Source: Euryarchaeota archaeon UBA62 (GTDB lineage Archaea > Thermoplasmatota > Poseidoniia > Poseidoniales > Thalassarchaeaceae). From it: a DNA stretch of 64,000 nucleotides. The stretch is taken from positions 163,121-227,120 of the forward strand of contig DAPJ01000005.1 in the NCBI GenBank assembly GCA_002502095.1, given 5' to 3'. Of this stretch, positions 34,203 to 41,857 are shown piece by piece; the first letter of the stretch is position 1, and each line of letters starts with the position of its first letter. The translations under genes were made by a program, and so were the position numbers. The notes under the pieces are model-generated. The model was not told the origin of the DNA. It did no database searches and was given only the letters and a program-made list of their open reading frames with translations.

Positions 34203-35198
34203 ATGTCAGATTCAGATATTGCAGATAGTCTGCAACACCCCAGAAGGAGCCTTGGGGATAGGCATAGAAGTCAATCTCAGAAGTATGTCAACCTTGCATT
34301 GGATGAAAATGGCCGTATTATTCAAGACCGATTGGTGAACTTAAAGTGGGGGGAACAAAGCGCTAGGCAGGCTGTATTACACGATTTTACCAATCCTGAA
34401 AATTGGAAAGTTCTGATAAGGGTAAAGTCCCTACTTGGGGACTCGGAAGGGATTAGGTCCGTACTAGAAGACCTATTTTCGGTACTTGGGAGGAAACCCG
34501 AGCAACTTGAGCAGTTGGAACACATTGATTTTTTGAGCTCGGGGTACGGTTTGCTTATCGCTTCCCTAGATGCTGATCCTCTGGATCCAGACGTTTGGTG
34601 GAAGATGGCCTGTGAATCTCAGGATGTCCTAACCGAATTTCTTGATAGGACTAGCAAGCTCGACCTTAGGGACAGGAGAGCAAATCTACTATTCTCAAGA
34701 AGAATAGAAAGAATTCGAGATTCGGGTGATGAGGATCAATTCATTCGTCTTTCGAAGATTATCCTCGCACAGAGGCCGACTAATCATGAGGCGTGGGCAT
34801 CATTAGGAAGGATGCATGAGAGGAGGAAGGAGTATAGTGATGCCTGGCTTTGCTATGATCAAGCTCAGATTTGTTTCCCCGGTAACACAGTCAGAGACGA
34901 GTTCAAATCTAGGATGGAGGCAGAGCTGGATGGGGAGCGCAAGATGAAATGGAAGTCCCCGGGAATAGATCAGAGAGTTGATTTCCTCAGAAAGATGGAA
35001 GATATGGCGACTCCAAAAAGTGTGTATGAGAACGATGAAGAAGATGTTGTCGAAGATCCGATTAGAGAAGTGGAGGAATTGGTTAGTGAAGGGAAGTTAT
35101 CTGAAGCTTTCTTCATGACTAGACGGATGGCCGCACAAGGAGTAGAGGGGGCTCTTGAGATCAATCAAGAGTTGCGGGAGAAAATGGAGGGAGAATGA
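34203..35198 (+). CDS. TPR-like repeat protein
   Basis: A 331-residue soluble, helical protein. Tetratricopeptide-like helices are clear around residues 185-240 (NHEAWASLGRMHERRKEYSDAWLCYDQAQ). There are weaker repeats before (DPLDPDVWWKMACESQDVL) and after (EELVSEGKLSEAFFMTRRMA). The N-terminus carries HPRRSLGDRHR and a basic segment. Such proteins are scaffolds; no catalytic residues are seen and the partner is unknown. ATG 34203 starts 7 bp after the UbiD-family stop, and the gene overlaps the NUDIX gene by 4 bp, so the three form an operon. Confidence 0.75.
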   Translation: MSDSDIADSLQHPRRSLGDRHRSQSQKYVNLALDENGRIIQDRLVNLKWGEQSARQAVLHDFTNPENWKVLIRVKSLLGDSEGIRSVLEDLFSVLGRKPEQLEQLEHIDFLSSGYGLLIASLDADPLDPDVWWKMACESQDVLTEFLDRTSKLDLRDRRANLLFSRRIERIRDSGDEDQFIRLSKIILAQRPTNHEAWASLGRMHERRKEYSDAWLCYDQAQICFPGNTVRDEFKSRMEAELDGERKMKWKSPGIDQRVDFLRKMEDMATPKSVYENDEEDVVEDPIREVEELVSEGKLSEAFFMTRRMAAQGVEGALEINQELREKMEGE

Positions 35199-35590
35199 TG
35201 TTCGTACTATGTTGGACCTATTCCAGCAAGGGTGAAGAGTTTGGGAATCCCTGGGTCATGGTATTGCACAAGGAGAGGGGCTGGGAGCTTCCTGGAGGGA
35301 ATATCAACGATGACGAGGAATGGGATGTAGCGGCCTTGAGGGAGTTGTACGAAGAGACGGGTCTGCTGGGAACCGCTGTTTCCTATGATGATGATCTCAT
35401 AGAGGGCGGAGTAGTAGTTCTTGTTGAGGTAGGACATTTACCTTTCCCTGAACCTTGGGGGTCCGATGATCCCTCGATAGAGGAAGTTGGATGGTGTATA
35501 GAAGTGCCAACAAGACTTTCTTGGGATGAAGATGAGATCTTTAGAGTGAAGAATCATGATTGGAATACTTCCAAAAGATTCGGATCCTGA
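35195..35590 (+). CDS. NUDIX hydrolase
   Basis: A 131-residue NUDIX protein. The signature G-x5-E-x7-REUxEExGU is complete in GGNINDDEEWDVAALRELYEETGLLG. The substrate is unknown; NUDIX enzymes cleave nucleoside diphosphates linked to other groups. The start ATG 35195 overlaps the TPR gene by 4 bp. Its last 37 bp overlap the 3' end of the convergent helical-protein gene. Confidence 0.88.
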   Translation: MMFVLCWTYSSKGEEFGNPWVMVLHKERGWELPGGNINDDEEWDVAALRELYEETGLLGTAVSYDDDLIEGGVVVLVEVGHLPFPEPWGSDDPSIEEVGWCIEVPTRLSWDEDEIFRVKNHDWNTSKRFGS

Positions 35591-36402
35591 ATCTCATCTT
35601 TCCTGGAGGCTATGGCATCCTTCCAAACATATCTATTCAATTTCTCTGAAGCCTCGATGATTAGCCCTATGTCTAATCTTGATTTTCCGGATAAGTCTTG
35701 AGTCAGTATTGGGAATAAGTACTCTACAATGGAAGTGATATCAGACGGATTGGAAGGAAACGTGGTATTTCCGGGTCCATGACGTGGTTTCGCCTCTTCT
35801 ATCCTAGAGGCCATAGTTGGAGAACCATCTCTTATATCATCAAGAGCCAGATCAAGCCATTCAAGAGAAGTTGCGATAGCCTCGGGAGACATTCCCAATT
35901 CGATGAATCCGGATCTGGCGGACCATAGATGCCTCATTGCAGGGCCATAGTCATTCATTGAGCTAAGAATTCTGCCCACTTCCAGCCTTGATAGTGAATT
36001 TATGTCAAGAGGATGTCCGTTATTTATCGAGATTTCAGAGTGTGTAGCTAAAGCCATCATCAGCTCACCTCGATTGGCGTGCCACGTAGCTAGATTTAGT
36101 AGAGCGAGGCCATGTACTGAAGACCCACTGGAAATGGCATTCAGCCTATCTACACACCACCTCAATTCGGAGCCAATCATCTCCTCAGGTACTGCCCCTA
36201 TGAGTGCCCTCTCTATCCTGACCCTAGCCTCTATGTCGTGATTTCTCTCAGAGGAAGACCTAGATCTCTCCAGTATTGAGTCTGAGAGGACCTTGGCATC
36301 GGATGTCTTTCCCTTTGAAAGAAGAGCGAGCATGAGCTCTAAGTCATCGCTTAGAGTACTTCCTTCAGAGTCTCTCCCTGACATGTTCTCACTGTGATTC
36401 AA
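35554..36402 (-). CDS. Helical (TPR-like) protein at the end of the exosome operon
   Basis: A 282-residue soluble protein that I cannot assign. Its N-terminal 20 residues are polar. The rest is alpha-helical with TPR-like paired helices (LALLNLATWHANRGELMMALATHSEI; then RLEVGRILSSMNDYGPAMRHLWSARS). It starts at ATG 36402, inside the end of the prefoldin gene (14 bp overlap), so it is the last gene of the psmA-to-pfdB operon. Its 3' end overlaps the NUDIX gene by 37 bp on the other strand, the longest convergent overlap in the window. Confidence 0.75.
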   Translation of the reverse strand: MNHSENMSGRDSEGSTLSDDLELMLALLSKGKTSDAKVLSDSILERSRSSSERNHDIEARVRIERALIGAVPEEMIGSELRWCVDRLNAISSGSSVHGLALLNLATWHANRGELMMALATHSEISINNGHPLDINSLSRLEVGRILSSMNDYGPAMRHLWSARSGFIELGMSPEAIATSLEWLDLALDDIRDGSPTMASRIEEAKPRHGPGNTTFPSNPSDITSIVEYLFPILTQDLSGKSRLDIGLIIEASEKLNRYVWKDAIASRKDEIQDPNLLEVFQS

Positions 36403-36712
36403 ATGCTCTAACTAAGCTATCGTATTTTTCTCTGAGCTCGTTCTCTTTGGAGGAAAGCCTATCCATGTGTTCTTGGAAAGCACTCATAGATTGCTCTAGG
36501 TCATTCTTCAATGATTCTCTATCTTCAACCTCGAGAAGAAGGCTTCCAATGGCCCTGTAAACTGGCTTTGAGGGATTCTGTGTCGATAAGGCATCGATTG
36601 TAATTGTCAACTCACTGAGTTGGGTGGTGACATTTTGCATCTGTGCCAGCGTTGTCTGTAGGTCTTGGGCTACTGCCTTAAGGGCCTCTGCAACATCATT
36701 ACTGGCGTTCAT
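36389..36712 (-). CDS. pfdB: Prefoldin beta subunit
   Basis: A 107-residue coiled-coil protein with the prefoldin beta plan: two long helices flanking a short hairpin region (LTITIDALSTQNPSKPVYRAIGSLLLEVEDRESLK, given here in part; note VYRAIGSLLLEV, a family hallmark). With the alpha subunit, prefoldin holds unfolded proteins for the chaperonin. An AGGTGA site six bases before ATG 36712 supports this start; a GTG at 36721 is open too. Its position after pcc1 matches the conserved archaeal order. Confidence 0.9.
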   Translation of the reverse strand: MNASNDVAEALKAVAQDLQTTLAQMQNVTTQLSELTITIDALSTQNPSKPVYRAIGSLLLEVEDRESLKNDLEQSMSAFQEHMDRLSSKENELREKYDSLVRAFESQ

Positions 36713-36713
36713 A

Positions 36714-36956
36714 TTATTCACCTGATTCCTTTATGGCATTCAAAGCTTGCTCGGATGCTATTATCCCTCTCATGGTAGAATTCCATATGGCCCTAAGATC
36801 TGAAAAATTATTTGATGATATTGAGATTGAGATGATTCCATCGTCCTCGGTAAAGTCTGATTCAGTCTTTAGTCCACTGGCTATATGCTTCGCATCGGCA
36901 TGTGGAAAATCTAGGAACAGAGAGATTGTACCCTCATTCTTCCTCAGAGTCGGCAA
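36714..36956 (-). CDS. pcc1: KEOPS complex subunit Pcc1-like protein
   Basis: An 80-residue protein with the Pcc1 pattern: an early strand pair ISLFLDFPHADAKHIASGL, an acidic turn, ISISISSNNFSDLRAIWNSTMRGI with the conserved LRAxxNSxxR element, and a last helix. Pcc1 dimerises within KEOPS, which makes t6A in tRNA. The match is by pattern and by context: pcc1 normally sits between rpl37ae/rpoP and pfdB in archaea. The start appears to be TTG at 36956 inside the end of rpl37ae (23 bp overlap); no ATG or GTG fits. It is shorter and more divergent than well-studied members. Confidence 0.75.
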   Translation of the reverse strand: MPTLRKNEGTISLFLDFPHADAKHIASGLKTESDFTEDDGIISISISSNNFSDLRAIWNSTMRGIIASEQALNAIKESGE

Positions 36957-37302
36957 CTTCGTCCGCCTCCACTAATTTTCTCTCGAAATCAAGAGCGGCC
37001 TGCTGGGCGATAACTGCCATGTCAGTAGCTGTGGCTCCCTCCATCGATCTCCTTACCACCCTATTATTTGCATCGGAAGCTCTGGTAAAGGGCTCCCAAA
37101 CTCCTCCTGTAAATGTGTAGTTGCATTTCTTGCATTCCCAGATTCCTGCGGCTTTTCTCCTGACCTTTGGATACTGACATGAGGGACATACATACTGCCT
37201 TGATTTCTTCTTCAGAGCTGATCCAGCTCTCCTCCTTACACTAACTCCGTATCTAGATCCAAAGCGCGCTGTTAAGCCTGCTTTCTGTGTTCTTTTTGCC
37301 AT
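36934..37302 (-). CDS. rpl37ae: Large-subunit ribosomal protein L37Ae (eL43)
   Basis: A zinc ribbon ribosomal protein. It begins MAKRTQKAGLTARFGSRYG and has YVCPSCQYPKVRRKAAGIWECKKCNYTFTGG, the full four-cysteine site. After the normal core (about 85 residues) it carries an extra tail of about 35 residues that ends in acidic ADEVADSEEE. I use ATG 37302, which has AGGTGA five bases upstream; a GTG at 37311 is also in frame. It starts 12 bp after the rrp42 stop. Confidence 0.95.
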   Translation of the reverse strand: MAKRTQKAGLTARFGSRYGVSVRRRAGSALKKKSRQYVCPSCQYPKVRRKAAGIWECKKCNYTFTGGVWEPFTRASDANNRVVRRSMEGATATDMAVIAQQAALDFERKLVEADEVADSEEE

Positions 37303-37314
37303 CCAAATCACCTA

Positions 37315-38088
37315 TCAGTCTACAATTTTCCTTAATTCGGCGCACCTAGACTTGGCGTGCTCCATTATCTCTTCAAACTCGTCTGCCGTGAAGATTCCCT
37401 TTAGACCCTTCTGGAGAGAGTGGACGTGATTATCATCGCCCAGAGTAATATGAATTCTCTCATCCCCGCCCAGTTCTTCCTTGTATGATGCATCATAAAC
37501 GAATCTCCCACCTACCTTGTGATAGGAGCACATAATCGGCTTTTTGGATACCTTTAGAGGTGAATCTTGACCTACTTCAAACCTCTCTGCAGGAACTATC
37601 GCGCTCCTTAGAGCGGCTATCCCTGCTAATGCGAATGCATCGAATAGGTTACCGTCATCAGATATTGCATGAAGATCTAGAATGACCTGCCAAGCTTTTT
37701 CTCCTGGAATAATACAGAGATCGTCAACATCGATACATCCAGATTCTCTGATGCCACGATCCACAACTCTTCCCAGCTCTATTGCTTCGGGACTGGGTGG
37801 CCCAGCCTCCCAGTGTCTTCCCGCTATCGGCCTGACCTCACATGAACACATCAAACCACCTTGATTAGGCCTGTCTGGATATGGGGTCATTAGCTGGAAC
37901 TTGACTCCTGCCAATACTATTGTATTACCCATAGTGACTCTGGCAGACCCTTCGGCCCTTGGTAGAATTCCTGTTTCTAATTTGAGTTCTCTTGCTCCAA
38001 ACTGTTCTCTACCATCCAGTCTAGAGTCATTTTGTGCGAGATCTGCAAGATGGTCCCTAAGTAGATTGGGGACTGTTGGGGCAGACAT
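37315..38088 (-). CDS. rrp42: Exosome non-catalytic RNase PH subunit Rrp42
   Basis: A 257-residue RNase PH-fold protein that alternates with Rrp41 in the archaeal exosome ring. It has DSRLDGREQFGARELKLETGIL at the N-terminus (given in part), GSARVTMGNTIVLAGVKFQ and GRVVDRGIRESGCID. The catalytic aspartates of Rrp41 are replaced, as expected. Start ATG 38088 has a strong GGAGGTGA site upstream, which lies inside the last codons of rrp41, and the TGA stop of rrp41 overlaps it (ATGA-type coupling). Confidence 0.95.
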   Translation of the reverse strand: MSAPTVPNLLRDHLADLAQNDSRLDGREQFGARELKLETGILPRAEGSARVTMGNTIVLAGVKFQLMTPYPDRPNQGGLMCSCEVRPIAGRHWEAGPPSPEAIELGRVVDRGIRESGCIDVDDLCIIPGEKAWQVILDLHAISDDGNLFDAFALAGIAALRSAIVPAERFEVGQDSPLKVSKKPIMCSYHKVGGRFVYDASYKEELGGDERIHITLGDDNHVHSLQKGLKGIFTADEFEEIMEHAKSRCAELRKIVD

Positions 38089-38804
38089 CAGTTGTCACCT
38101 CCCTTTAGTGCATCAATCATTAGTTTGTGGACTTCCATGGCGGCGTCTACATTGTAGTCCCAAGCCTGCTTGAATTCATCTGGCGATAAGTCGCCATCCA
38201 TTTGTAGGAATACTAACTCTCCAGTGTTAGGGAGTATTCCCATAGGCAGATCTGCTTCCCCATAATTATCCTCTTCTTTGTTCAAGTCACAAACTACGAC
38301 GTCGTTGACCTTGCCACTAGCTACACTGATGACCATGTCTGTCATTGGAATTCCAGCATCAGCAAGGGCGACTGAGGCAGCAGTGAGTCCGACGCACCTG
38401 GTTCCTGCTTCCGCAGAAACAATTTCGATACTTACTCTAATCTTTGACCTTGGGTATAGCTCCAACAGTACTACGCTCTCCAGCGCGTCTTTGGTAACCT
38501 TACTTATTTCCCTACTTCGACGATTGAAGCCTGGCCTTATCCTATCGGTCGTAGAGAAAGGCGCCATATTGTATGCGACATCTATGACTGCCCTGTCCTG
38601 ACGTTGGATCTTTCTAGGGTGTGCTTCCATCGGTCCGTAAACAGCGACTATGGCCTCATTGGTACCCCAAACCATCCTGCATGAGCCATCTGCAACGGGA
38701 ATTACGCCGGTTTCGATTGATATTGGCCTGAGATCTCCTGGCTTTCTGCCATCCATCCTCAGTCCGTTTTCATCAATCATCTGAACATCTCCGTAACCAC
38801 CCAC
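38088..38804 (-). CDS. rrp41: Exosome catalytic subunit Rrp41
   Basis: The phosphorolytic subunit of the archaeal exosome, degrading RNA 3' to 5'. The 238-residue protein has RMDGRKPGDLRPI, GSCRMVWGTNEAIVAVYGP, FSTTDRIRPGFNRRSREISKV (phosphate/RNA-binding arginines) and CDLNKEEDNYGEADLPMG with the catalytic aspartates. Frame opens with GTG at 38804; an ATG eight codons later (MIDENGLRMDGRK) also looks natural. It overlaps rrp4 and rrp42 by single bases, a tight operon. Confidence 0.96.
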   Translation of the reverse strand: MGGYGDVQMIDENGLRMDGRKPGDLRPISIETGVIPVADGSCRMVWGTNEAIVAVYGPMEAHPRKIQRQDRAVIDVAYNMAPFSTTDRIRPGFNRRSREISKVTKDALESVVLLELYPRSKIRVSIEIVSAEAGTRCVGLTAASVALADAGIPMTDMVISVASGKVNDVVVCDLNKEEDNYGEADLPMGILPNTGELVFLQMDGDLSPDEFKQAWDYNVDAAMEVHKLMIDALKGGDN

Positions 38805-39523
38805 TATGCATCAACTCCTATCATTTTGGCCTCTGAAGATATGCTATTAATCCTCTTTCTGACCTCTAATATATTTTCTAGCTCTCCGTCAATCCATAGA
38901 CGGCCATTATCAGCGACGACTATTCTACAGTCAGTCTGCATCTTCATTTCCCTGAGGAAAGCCCCACCTTTTCCTATGAGCCTCCCTAAGAGATGTGGGT
39001 CTAATTCATCTAGTGCGCCCGAACGAATCTTTCTGAGACCCATTCCTTTCATTGTGACGACACTCTGGTGTGTTTCCTCGACCTCCTGAACCCTGCAAAG
39101 AATGGAGTCGCCAATGTCTAATATTTTCCTAGTACCTCCGAACTCAACCTTAGCTGGGCCGAGACTCATTGGTAGAATTGAGTTGAATGGGGCGCCTATG
39201 TCAACAAACCATATGTTGTTGGTGCACCCCTCTATATGGCCTATCACTAAGTCTCCAGGTCTAGGCATATATCTTGTATGCAAAGGGCTAACAGAAATTG
39301 TATTTCCCTTTCTACTCATTTTTCCTTGTTTTGTCGATATGATTCTGTCACCGACGACTAAAACGCCGTGTCCAGCTTCAATCCCCTCTGATGATCCCAG
39401 GTCTTCTCCTGGCACAACGACGAGGGTACGTTGCGTGTCTCGCGGACCGTCCGCGCTGCTCTCAATACTCATGTTATCGAGCTGCCCGACCGGCCTACTA
39501 TTCATAACCGTTGATGTCGACAC
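38804..39523 (-). CDS. rrp4: Exosome RNA-binding cap subunit Rrp4
   Basis: Rrp4 forms the RNA-binding cap on the exosome ring. The 239-residue protein has an N-terminal domain with VVPGEDLG, an S1 domain (RPGDLVIGHIEGCTNNIWFVDIGAP, given in part) and a KH domain with GRLIGKGGAFLREMK near residue 190. The start is GTG 39523; ATG six codons later is an alternative. It follows SBDS by 13 bp in the superoperon. Confidence 0.95.
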   Translation of the reverse strand: MSTSTVMNSRPVGQLDNMSIESSADGPRDTQRTLVVVPGEDLGSSEGIEAGHGVLVVGDRIISTKQGKMSRKGNTISVSPLHTRYMPRPGDLVIGHIEGCTNNIWFVDIGAPFNSILPMSLGPAKVEFGGTRKILDIGDSILCRVQEVEETHQSVVTMKGMGLRKIRSGALDELDPHLLGRLIGKGGAFLREMKMQTDCRIVVADNGRLWIDGELENILEVRKRINSISSEAKMIGVDA

Positions 39524-39536
39524 CTACGGTGGGAAG

Positions 39537-40250
39537 TCAGTCAAGCTCCTTGACTTCGGCCTCAGAAGCCCTACTCGCAACCTTGCTAATCAGCTCGTTC
39601 TTCATACCCCCTGGGACCTCGACGACACATGCCCATGTCCCATCAGTGAGCCATTCTTGACGAATAACTAGGTCTCTAAGAATTTGATTAACGGACCCGT
39701 AAGATGAGCCTGGGATCTTGAAGGCCAGACGTATTGTAATGAATTGAAGAGGAATTAAGGGCTTCAGTACCTTTACGGCATCCGAAACCTGACCCTCAAC
39801 AGACTTGAATGGGTCGACAGAGAAACGAGCTTCTTCGAGAGCGTTCTCTATTCTAGTTCTGGGGTGCGGCATCCTTGTCTTAGGGTCAGTAGCAGTGGTT
39901 GCAATTTCATTAATGATCTGGAGCTTCTTCTCTTCGACCATTTTCTTTCTCTGAGCAGTAGTTAGTTGAATGGATCCCTGTTTCAGAATAATCTCCACGC
40001 ATTGTTGAATATCATTACTTCCGAATACGCTTTCCAAAGCATCTGATGTGGGCCTCTCTCCACTTCTAGAGTCTGTCCAGACCTCACTGACAGCCAGAAG
40101 TTCATCCAGATGAACGGAAGAGGGGTCCTCCTTCCAAGCATCAACCAGATCGGGATCCACTAAAATTTCATATCTTGAACCGCCCTTTTCTAGTCTAGCG
40201 ATAACCGCGTCATCAAGACTAACCATGTAAGTCGTAGATGCTACAAGCAT
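39537..40250 (-). CDS. sdo1: Ribosome maturation protein SDO1/SBDS
   Basis: The archaeal SBDS homologue, which in eukaryotes releases eIF6 from new 60S subunits. The 237-residue protein has the N-terminal FYSH domain (DDAVIARLEKGGSRYEILVDPDLV), the central helices with LTTAQRKKMVEEKKLQIINEIATTATDPKT (given in part) and the C-terminal ferredoxin-like domain around FKIPGSSYGSVNQIL. ATG 40250 or ATG eight codons in are both possible. The gene lies between psmA and rrp4, as in many archaea. Confidence 0.95.
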   Translation of the reverse strand: MLVASTTYMVSLDDAVIARLEKGGSRYEILVDPDLVDAWKEDPSSVHLDELLAVSEVWTDSRSGERPTSDALESVFGSNDIQQCVEIILKQGSIQLTTAQRKKMVEEKKLQIINEIATTATDPKTRMPHPRTRIENALEEARFSVDPFKSVEGQVSDAVKVLKPLIPLQFITIRLAFKIPGSSYGSVNQILRDLVIRQEWLTDGTWACVVEVPGGMKNELISKVASRASEAEVKELD

Positions 40251-40273
40251 AAGGACATAGTGGAGTTATTCTT

Positions 40274-40993
40274 TCAGAGCTTGGAAATATGCTTCTCCAA
40301 ATCTGTAGCGGTGAGCTCTCTGTAACCTTCAGAGTTTATGACACAGATTTCTACTGATTCCTCGGACAACCCGTCTTCGAATGTCTTTGAAAGTGCCTCT
40401 AGACCTATTTTAATTGCGGCATTTTCCGTCATTTCTGGCTTCCACTTCTCCTCAAAGTAAGATATAACCTCGCTTCTCCCGCTTCCTATGGCTCCTGCCT
40501 GATATGAGCCATAAGCTCCTGAAGGATCGGTTTCGTATAGATGTGGTCCGTCAGAATCAACCCCAGCTATCAGTAACGCGGTTCCGAAAGGCCTAGCACC
40601 GCCATACTGGGTGAATGATTGCTTGTAATCACACATTTTCTTGACCAGTGTTGTAACATCGATGGAGTCGCCATAGGTCATCTTGTTGATTTGGCACTGA
40701 ACTCTGGCCCTATCGACCAATTGTCTTGCATCGGCGACTAATCCAGATGTAGTAATTCCTATGTGGTCATCAATCTTGTACATCTTCTCTATCGACTCAG
40801 GGATTACAAGCTTACTGGGTATTCTCTTAGCCACTATCAATATGACGCCATCTCTGAATTTCACACCAACAGTAGTAGAGCCTCTCTTTACTGATTCACG
40901 GGCATACTCAACTTGGTGAAGTCGTCCGTCTGGTGAGAAAGTTCCTACTGAAGAGTCGTATCCGCGGCCGCTCGGTTGCATCGTAATCAGCAT
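40274..40993 (-). CDS. psmA: Proteasome alpha subunit
   Basis: The outer-ring subunit of the 20S proteasome. The 239-residue protein has the alpha-type N-terminal signature GYDSSVGTFSPDGRLHQVEYARE, then GVKFRDGVILIVAKR, and AIGSGRSEVISYFEE. It lacks the catalytic N-terminal threonine, as expected for alpha. The start is ATG 40993 or, more like other archaea, ATG 40981 (MQPSGRGYD). Minus-strand CTTGATAAG at 41013-41021 lies about 25 bp upstream and may be the promoter of the whole operon down to 35554. PAN is encoded at 6249-7463; the beta subunit is elsewhere. Confidence 0.97.
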   Translation of the reverse strand: MLITMQPSGRGYDSSVGTFSPDGRLHQVEYARESVKRGSTTVGVKFRDGVILIVAKRIPSKLVIPESIEKMYKIDDHIGITTSGLVADARQLVDRARVQCQINKMTYGDSIDVTTLVKKMCDYKQSFTQYGGARPFGTALLIAGVDSDGPHLYETDPSGAYGSYQAGAIGSGRSEVISYFEEKWKPEMTENAAIKIGLEALSKTFEDGLSEESVEICVINSEGYRELTATDLEKHISKL

Positions 40994-41080
40994 GCATGCA
41001 TCAACGGCCTCTTATCAAGGTTAGTTGAGTATGACGTCTTCCTTCGTTGCATTCAAGCCGAATGGTTAGTTCGTGGATAC

Positions 41081-41833
41081 ATGCGTGTGGCCGTGTTATG
41101 CTCTGGCGGGAAGGACTCGACATATGCAACTTGGTGGGCCCTGATGAGGGGATGGGATGTTCGTGCCCTAGTCACACTGTGCGTTACAGGGGATGATTCA
41201 ATGATGTTTCAGACAGGGGGGGTCTGTGTAGCGGGACTCCAATCAGCCTCTTCTAAAATCCCATGGCTACCCATTGTTACGGAAGGAATAGAAGATGAGG
41301 AAATGCTAGATTTGCGACGGGGATTGTCTGGGATTAGCGATCCTGCTGAAGATTTCAATCTGTTCTGGCCTGATAATTGGGATAGCGAGGGTATAGTTTT
41401 GCATGAAGGAGTACTAGAAATCGATGCTCTGGTCTCAGGTGCTCTTAGATCTGACTACCAGAGAACGAGGATTGAGAGGATGTGCTCCAATATCGGCATT
41501 AAATCATTCTCACCACTGTGGCATCATAGTCCCAATGAACATATTAGATCCTTGCCAAGACTTGGTTTTGATGTTAGGATTTCTTCAGTAACATCCGATG
41601 GCCTTGATAGTGAGTGGATAGGGAGGAAATTGGGAGTTTCAGATGTGGAAGAGCTAATCAGTATCTCATCAAAATTCAGGTTCAATGCTGATGGAGAGGG
41701 AGGAGAGTACGAGACCTTAGTTCTGGACTCCCCTCACATGAAAAAAAGGATCATACTGGATGGAGAAATGTCGTGGCAGAGAGACAGAGGGTCTTGGAAT
41801 ATTTCCTCAGGCCGGCTGACTTCTAATCGCTAG
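41081..41833 (+). CDS. dph6: Diphthamide synthase Dph6 (diphthine-ammonia ligase)
   Basis: Dph6 amidates diphthine to diphthamide on EF-2 with ATP and ammonia. The 250-residue protein has the PP-loop CSGGKDSTYATWWAL near the N-terminus and the C-terminal signature FNADGEGGEYETLVLDSP. It also shows SDYQRTRIERMCSNIGIKSFSPLW, another family element (given as seen). ATG 41081 gives MRVAVLCSGGKDS, the expected start; 35 codons upstream are open but overlap the psmA promoter region. The substrate, EF-2, is encoded at 29426-31633. Confidence 0.92.
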   Translation: MRVAVLCSGGKDSTYATWWALMRGWDVRALVTLCVTGDDSMMFQTGGVCVAGLQSASSKIPWLPIVTEGIEDEEMLDLRRGLSGISDPAEDFNLFWPDNWDSEGIVLHEGVLEIDALVSGALRSDYQRTRIERMCSNIGIKSFSPLWHHSPNEHIRSLPRLGFDVRISSVTSDGLDSEWIGRKLGVSDVEELISISSKFRFNADGEGGEYETLVLDSPHMKKRIILDGEMSWQRDRGSWNISSGRLTSNR

Positions 41834-41857
41834 GCTCAAACCGGAAGTACCGGTCGC

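Noticed and set aside
39102..39671. Plus-strand open frame of 189 codons opposite rrp4 and SBDS
   Set aside because: Antisense shadow of two conserved genes in a well-known operon.
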